A DNA stretch of 11,243 bases. It comes from JBBRWV01 sp038248985 (GTDB taxonomy: Bacteria; Planctomycetota; Phycisphaerae; WQYP01). Positions 7,660 through 11,243 of this stretch are shown here, one piece after another; position 1 is the stretch's first letter; each line of letters starts with the position of its first letter. The DNA lies in NCBI GenBank assembly GCA_038248985.1, contig JBBRWV010000119.1, forward strand, positions 1 through 11,243, in the 5' to 3' direction. The notes beneath the pieces were generated by a model. That model was not told where the DNA came from and searched no databases. It was given only the letters and a program-made list of their open reading frames with translations. Position numbers and translations under genes: made by a program.

Positions 7660-7704
7660 AAAAAACCGAGGCGATTCCGCAAGGGACCGCCTCGGTTCAT
7701 TTTT
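7660..7704. terminator. Bidirectional intrinsic terminator between rplL and the PilZ gene
   Basis: AACCGAGGCG (7664-7673) and CGCCTCGGTT (7688-7697) form a perfect 10-bp stem with a 14-base loop. On the + strand a T-run follows at 7700-7704, after CA. On the - strand the A-run 7660-7665 gives a T-tract directly at the foot of the stem. It lies between two convergent stop codons, so it should end both the ribosomal-protein transcript and the PilZ transcript. Confidence 0.85.
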
Positions 7705-7723
7705 GCACTCCCCCACCGCTGGT

Positions 7724-8146
7724 TCACGCCCCGCGCCGCTCTTTGGCCCGGAGAATCCAGGTGGGCGGCACAGTGGAGTCTGCACGCGTAAGCGTCTGCA
7801 CTTCCTCAAACACCACATCTACCAGGTGCAACCCCTGGGCCGCGTAACTGCAATGCTCAACCACACAGAGTGCCAGTTTCCCCGGTAAATTTCGATAAGG
7901 GAGTTTGATCACGAATCGCTCCTGCACGCGCAACGGTCGCCGGCAAACGAAACTCATTCCCGCCGCCGACAAATCCCGCGCATGCACCGGAACCAAAGGC
8001 CGCGTCGGATCGCTGATGAGTTCAGCATGCAGCAGTCGATGAAACGGAACTCGATCACGATTCTTCGGCAGATTTTTTTGGGTTTCCAACACGCGGATAA
8101 CGGTCAGCGCACGCGCGCAACTCAAATCACCTGCAGCATCATTCAT
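7724..8146 (-). CDS. Small PilZ-domain protein
   Basis: 140 residues, without a signal peptide or membrane helix, so cytoplasmic. PilZ domains bind cyclic di-GMP and change motility, secretion or surface traits. The D-x-S-x-x-G motif is exact (D58, S60, G63, in ARDLSAAGMSF), followed by the expected beta strands (ERFVIKLPY, then LALCVVEHC and LHLVDVVFEEV). The upstream R-x-x-x-R motif is only approximate: R32 and R37 have four residues between them (RVPFHR), so c-di-GMP binding is uncertain. It lies downstream of tatC on the same strand after a 226-base gap, so it may have its own promoter; TTGGGC and TAATTT with 17 bases between them can be read there on the - strand. GGAAGGA is 12 bases from the ATG, rather far. 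Confidence 0.7.
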   Translation of the reverse strand: MNDAAGDLSCARALTVIRVLETQKNLPKNRDRVPFHRLLHAELISDPTRPLVPVHARDLSAAGMSFVCRRPLRVQERFVIKLPYRNLPGKLALCVVEHCSYAAQGLHLVDVVFEEVQTLTRADSTVPPTWILRAKERRGA

Positions 8147-8309
8147 AGGTACGACAAATCCTTCCGGGATAAATTCTGTATGGCTGGCAAATTAGTTTTT
8201 ATTCGGAAAGCGCCCAAGCACTCGCCTGCCCTCGCACGCCACTTTTTTATGAAGGCCTCAGAGTATCGGTTCCGGCTATCCCCTGCTTAAGGCAGTATTG
8301 AAATTTTCC

Positions 8310-8342
8310 GCGCAAGAGTGCACCAAAGGTGCATTGGTGCGC
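8310..8342. repeat. Overlapping alternative hairpins between tatC and the PilZ gene
   Basis: TGCACC-AAA-GGTGCA (8319-8333) is a 6-bp perfect hairpin. The overlapping GCACCAA (8320-8326) and TTGGTGC (8334-8340) form a 7-bp stem with a 7-base loop. GCGC at 8310-8313 and 8339-8342 can extend the fold. The two inner stems exclude each other. No U-run follows on the - strand, so it is not a clear tatC terminator. The rest of the gap (8147-8372) holds nothing else I can support. Confidence 0.5.
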
Positions 8343-8372
8343 TTGTACACGCGTGGTTTGTAGATTTAGCAG

Positions 8373-9422
8373 CTAAGGCAGAACTTCCGCGTTGCCACGC
8401 TTCGGCGCCACAAAGGTCGCCAACAATATTCCAAATTCGTAGAGGGCGATGAGTGGAATCATCAGCGTACACATAGTGAGGATATCGGGCGTGGGCGTGG
8501 CCACGGCCGCGATGATGGCGATGGCAAAATAAGCAAACTTGCGGATCTTGCGGAACGTCTTGGGCGCTACAAGCCCCACCTGCGCCAGAACCATGATGAC
8601 CATCGGAGTCTCAAAGGCCACGCCGAAAACGAGCGCCATGAACGTGACAAAATCCAGATAGTCGTCCAGACGGGGGAGATTGGTAAATAACGAATCCTGC
8701 TGCGACGCCAACAGGGTATGGATGTCTTTTCCGACGCGAAACTTAATCTTCCCCTCCGTGGCATTGAAGTAAAGATAACCCTGCCCTTTGGGCGGCTCGG
8801 GCGGATCCGAGCTCACCAGCGGTATTTGCAGCGGAGTTATGTTTTCGCCGGACGGGAGAGTGGTAATGTCGATTCCCGCAGGATTATCTGAACCGAGAAA
8901 AACCTTCTCGATCTTCGTGGGCGTCGGAGGATCGCCTGCGGTTCCGGCGGTAAAGCTGACGAAAAAATTAAGGGTAATGGGCAGGCAAATGTAGTAAAAA
9001 AAACAGATCCCCAGCAGGAACAGCAAAGCGCTGGGACCGATGTATTTGTAAACGACTCTGCGCTCCCGCTCGTAAAGCCCCGCAGCCACGAAGAGCCATA
9101 TCTGGTAGATAATCCAAGGACTTGCGAGAACCAGCCCGGCTTGCAGGCCGACGGAGAGGTAATTGACGATAATTTCTGCAGGTTTGGAATAGACGAACGT
9201 GTCGGAGAAACCGCGGGCGATCAGGGCGACGCGGTAGGGATGCACGAGGTAATTGACGATGTCGTTGACGTAGTACATCGCGACGCCAAACGCGACCACG
9301 GTGCCGAGGACGGCCAAAAACAGGCGTTTGCGGAGTTCTTCGATGTGGTCGCCGAACGACATGTGCGCGTGCGATTCTTCACGGTCGTCGGGAAGGCGCA
9401 TTTTTTTATTGAAAAGTGCCAT
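8373..9422 (-). CDS. tatC: Sec-independent protein translocase TatC with enlarged periplasmic loop
   Basis: 349 residues, against about 258 in E. coli. TatC is the inner-membrane receptor that recognises twin-arginine signal peptides and exports folded proteins with TatA/TatB. The amphipathic N-terminal motif GDHIEELRKRL (24-34), SPWIIYQIWLF before AGLYERERR (101-122, with the conserved Glu of that loop) and FGVAFETP (266-273, with the membrane Glu) are all present, as are the last helices through TPTPDILTM and the end of the protein. The extra length lies between the third and fourth membrane helices: about residues 158-252 replace a loop of about 20, adding a Pro-rich, probably beta-rich periplasmic segment. 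The ATG at 9422 has no good Shine-Dalgarno; Met21 (MSFGDH) is a possible alternative start nearer the family norm. It follows the SGNH gene by 54 bases. No tatA or tatB is in the window. Confidence 0.94.
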   Translation of the reverse strand: MALFNKKMRLPDDREESHAHMSFGDHIEELRKRLFLAVLGTVVAFGVAMYYVNDIVNYLVHPYRVALIARGFSDTFVYSKPAEIIVNYLSVGLQAGLVLASPWIIYQIWLFVAAGLYERERRVVYKYIGPSALLFLLGICFFYYICLPITLNFFVSFTAGTAGDPPTPTKIEKVFLGSDNPAGIDITTLPSGENITPLQIPLVSSDPPEPPKGQGYLYFNATEGKIKFRVGKDIHTLLASQQDSLFTNLPRLDDYLDFVTFMALVFGVAFETPMVIMVLAQVGLVAPKTFRKIRKFAYFAIAIIAAVATPTPDILTMCTLMIPLIALYEFGILLATFVAPKRGNAEVLP

Positions 9423-9476
9423 GGGCGGGATTGTAGCGTGTGGGGCGAAAGGTGACGAGAAAACACCGGCGACTCT

Positions 9477-10772
9477 TCACGGTACGATGTCGCCGATCAA
9501 CATGATGCGCGAGATATAAATGTTGTGGCCGAGATATAAATCCGGTGCGGTAATGAGGTTACCTTTCTCTTTCAGGAGCGGGATCTTAGAAATTTGCTCT
9601 TTGGGGAGAGTCAGGGTGACAGTGTGAACTTCATTGCTGAGGCCGGTGGCGAGGGGGATATTGTTGATGCGTTGATAGGTGCAGTAGCCGTCGAATCGGG
9701 GGACGAGTTTGGTGGGTTCGTTGTCGATCGTCACAGTGATCTGGTTGGTGTCAGGGCCGATAATATCCAGCAAACCGACGTAGGAACCTTTGAATTTAAA
9801 GGAAATGGACTCCCCTGCGGTGGAGGCGACGAAGAGATTCTGAAGGGATTTGTTGAATTTCAGCATCGTGGGATGGGTTCCCGGCAGCTTCGTCCAGCCT
9901 TTGGAAAGGGTGACGTTGGGGGACTCGGGAGAAACAAGTTTGGCGTTCTCGTAGTTGCCGGTTTGTAGCGGTTTGGGCACTTTGTGAGGCCCGACCTTTC
10001 CGGTGTTCAAGAGCGTCGCAAGGTTGCGGAAGGCGACCTCGGCATAGAGCGCATGTCCTGTATTGGACAGGGGATATACGCCATCATAGGAAAAGATGGC
10101 ACGGTGGTTGAGGGCTTTTTTTTCGGCCTCGGTGACGGGCTCTTTGGATCTGATGACGAGTTTGTTGTCGGCGATTTGCTGGGCGATTTCGGGCCCGAAG
10201 TGGATGGTCGGGATGCCGTAGTGGGCGGCGATTTTTTCGTGGAGGGAAACGGCGACGGAACATTTGCCATCTTGCAGGGCCTTGAGCGTGGACTCGGTGA
10301 TGGGGTAGAGGAAAACGATGTCGGTGGTGTTGTCGGACTTCCAGATTTGCCGCACGAGGCCCTCGAGTGATTTCTCGATTTCCTGGGGGTCGACGCCCAT
10401 ATCGTGGATGGCGAGCTCTACTAAGACTAGATCTGGCCGGTAGTTAAGGACGGATTCCTGAACGCGAAATACGCCGAGGGTGGAGCCGGTTCCAGGGACG
10501 GCGGCGGGGATTTCCTGGAATTTGGCGTCGGGGTATTTCTGTTTGAGAAGGTCCATGAGTTGGGAGCGGTAGCCTTCGTTGGCTTGGGTAAGAGAGCCGC
10601 CGAGGAAGGCGATTTGGAGGTCGGTGTTGTGGTACTTGATGCGGGCGCCGACGTTGGGGAGGCCGGTGCGGGGGTTGAGTTCCTTGGCGTCTGCAAGTGT
10701 AATAGCAGGGGCAGTTTGCGCGCGGGCAATGGAGGTGAGCAGGAGAAGCAAAGTGAGAATGCGCGGGAGCAT
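9477..10772 (-). CDS. Secreted SGNH-fold protein with altered catalytic residues
   Basis: 431 residues. Residues 1-18 are a Sec signal peptide with cleavage after ARA. The SGNH/GDSL esterase fold follows: block I FLGGSLT with the nucleophile-position Ser60, block II PGTGSTLGVFR (Gly94/96), block III VELAIHDMG, and block V DGVYPLSNTGHALYAE. The family usually has Asn in block III (xND) and D-x-x-H in block V. Here the Asn position is His123 and the catalytic-His position is Tyr233; Asp230 remains. Residues about 260-431 form a second beta-rich domain (SISFKFKGSYVGL, GPDTNQITVTIDN, FDGYCTY) like those that accompany secreted carbohydrate esterases. Active relatives remove acyl groups from polysaccharides; this one may be inactive or use altered chemistry. 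GGAG precedes the ATG by 7 bases. The gene is 54 bases upstream of tatC. Confidence 0.85.
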   Translation of the reverse strand: MLPRILTLLLLLTSIARAQTAPAITLADAKELNPRTGLPNVGARIKYHNTDLQIAFLGGSLTQANEGYRSQLMDLLKQKYPDAKFQEIPAAVPGTGSTLGVFRVQESVLNYRPDLVLVELAIHDMGVDPQEIEKSLEGLVRQIWKSDNTTDIVFLYPITESTLKALQDGKCSVAVSLHEKIAAHYGIPTIHFGPEIAQQIADNKLVIRSKEPVTEAEKKALNHRAIFSYDGVYPLSNTGHALYAEVAFRNLATLLNTGKVGPHKVPKPLQTGNYENAKLVSPESPNVTLSKGWTKLPGTHPTMLKFNKSLQNLFVASTAGESISFKFKGSYVGLLDIIGPDTNQITVTIDNEPTKLVPRFDGYCTYQRINNIPLATGLSNEVHTVTLTLPKEQISKIPLLKEKGNLITAPDLYLGHNIYISRIMLIGDIVP

Positions 10773-10882
10773 GAAGGTCTCCGAGGTTGGGTATGATGGG
10801 TTATATATGGAATAACGGGGTGAAGGGAAGGGGATTGTGCGGAAATTGGATATAGTTGCAAGTGTTTGCGGGAAAGGTATTT

Positions 10883-11243
10883 ATGGATGACGGATTGGTG
10901 GTTTTGGCGGAAGGGCCGCGGACGGTGGAGGAGGTGCGGGTGGTGTGGGAGGGGGAGGCTGTGCGGCTGCCGGAGGCAGCGCAGGGGCGGGTGGAGACGC
11001 GGTGGGCGGAGTATGTGGCTGAAGCGCAGGCACGCGGTAACTCCTTATTTAATGGGGAGATAACGCGATTGGTGGGGTTGGAAGATGGAGGGAAAAATGG
11101 GGAGCTGGTGCTGCGGTTGGGGCCGGGGGACTACAAGCATTTTCTGGTGATGACGGTGCGGGACAGGGAGTGGTTTGAGGCCCATGCGCGGGGGTGCAGG
11201 GTGGCGGCATTGGGAAATAGTGCGTTTTTGACGCGGGGGGAGG
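10883..11243 (+). CDS. NUDIX-hydrolase-like protein, N-terminal part (truncated by window end)
   Basis: 120 complete codons remain open to the window edge, with no stop. Residues about 54-120 (SLFNGEITRLVG, then LVLRLGPGDYKHFLV and a CRVAALGNSAFLTRG strand) resemble the region before the Nudix box in NUDT22-like or plant-type NUDIX hydrolases, which hydrolyse nucleoside diphosphate-X compounds such as UDP-sugars. The Nudix box itself would lie beyond the window, so the assignment is tentative. AAAGG lies 5 bases before this ATG; an in-frame GTG at 10862 is an alternative. TATAGT (10851-10856) is a possible -10 element without a clear -35. The codons are strongly G-ending and the gene diverges from the SGNH gene across a 110-base gap. 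Confidence 0.55.
   Translation, partial: MDDGLVVLAEGPRTVEEVRVVWEGEAVRLPEAAQGRVETRWAEYVAEAQARGNSLFNGEITRLVGLEDGGKNGELVLRLGPGDYKHFLVMTVRDREWFEAHARGCRVAALGNSAFLTRGE

Noticed and set aside
8147..8372. Possible replication origin in the gap near the skew change
   Set aside because: No TTATNCACA-type boxes and no AT-rich unwinding tract are seen, and the usual dnaA or dnaN neighbours are absent.
9477..9530. SGNH protein as a Tat substrate because it adjoins tatC
   Set aside because: Its signal peptide has a single Arg and a short, very hydrophobic core without a twin-arginine motif, so it is a Sec-type signal.
9507..9540. Direct repeat GAGATATAAAT, two copies
   Set aside because: It lies inside the SGNH coding sequence and arises from similar Ile/Tyr/Leu codons; no flanking structure suggests a mobile element.

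Overview
This window looks like ordinary chromosomal DNA of a Gram-negative-type bacterium, most likely a planctomycete (Planctomycetota, perhaps Phycisphaerae). That assignment is inferred, not proven. It rests on the kinds of protein present: a secreted TPR protein with an N-terminal LRDGT-type beta module, a site-2 protease with extra PDZ-like modules, a TatC with a large periplasmic insertion, and a secreted SGNH-type protein beside a NUDIX-like gene. There are no tRNA or rRNA genes, no CRISPR array, no insertion sequence and no phage gene that I can recognise. Nine complete genes and one truncated gene are supported.

Left part (1-5306). A G-poor, C-rich stretch of about 300 bases precedes a + strand gene for an exported TPR/coiled-coil protein. 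It converges tail-to-tail, with a 4-base overlap of the stop codons, on a - strand pair: dxr (isoprenoid precursor synthesis, MEP pathway) followed by rseP (intramembrane site-2 protease). The dxr-rseP pairing is common in bacteria.

Middle part (5307-7715). A 443-base divergent region separates dxr from the ribosomal-protein genes rplA-rplJ-rplL (+ strand). It carries a good sigma70-type promoter on each strand and a long hairpin-rich leader ahead of rplA. The trio ends at a symmetric hairpin that should terminate transcription from both sides. The usual partners are absent next door: secE, nusG and rplK upstream, rpoB and rpoC downstream.

Right part (7724-11243). Three - strand genes follow one another: an SGNH-fold secreted protein, tatC (twin-arginine translocase) and a small PilZ-domain protein. 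A + strand NUDIX-like gene starts at the right edge and runs out of the window. From roughly 9.4 kb onward the + strand is strikingly G-rich whichever strand carries the gene, whereas the left edge is C-rich.

I found no multi-gene system that looks new. The most interesting points are: (i) the SGNH protein keeps the catalytic Ser and Asp but has His in place of the block III Asn and Tyr in place of the catalytic His; (ii) the site-2 protease has about four PDZ-like modules and a lysine-rich cytoplasmic insert; (iii) TatC has an insertion of roughly 75 residues in its second periplasmic loop; (iv) rplA has a structured leader with an L1-target-like motif, in a cluster detached from its usual operon.
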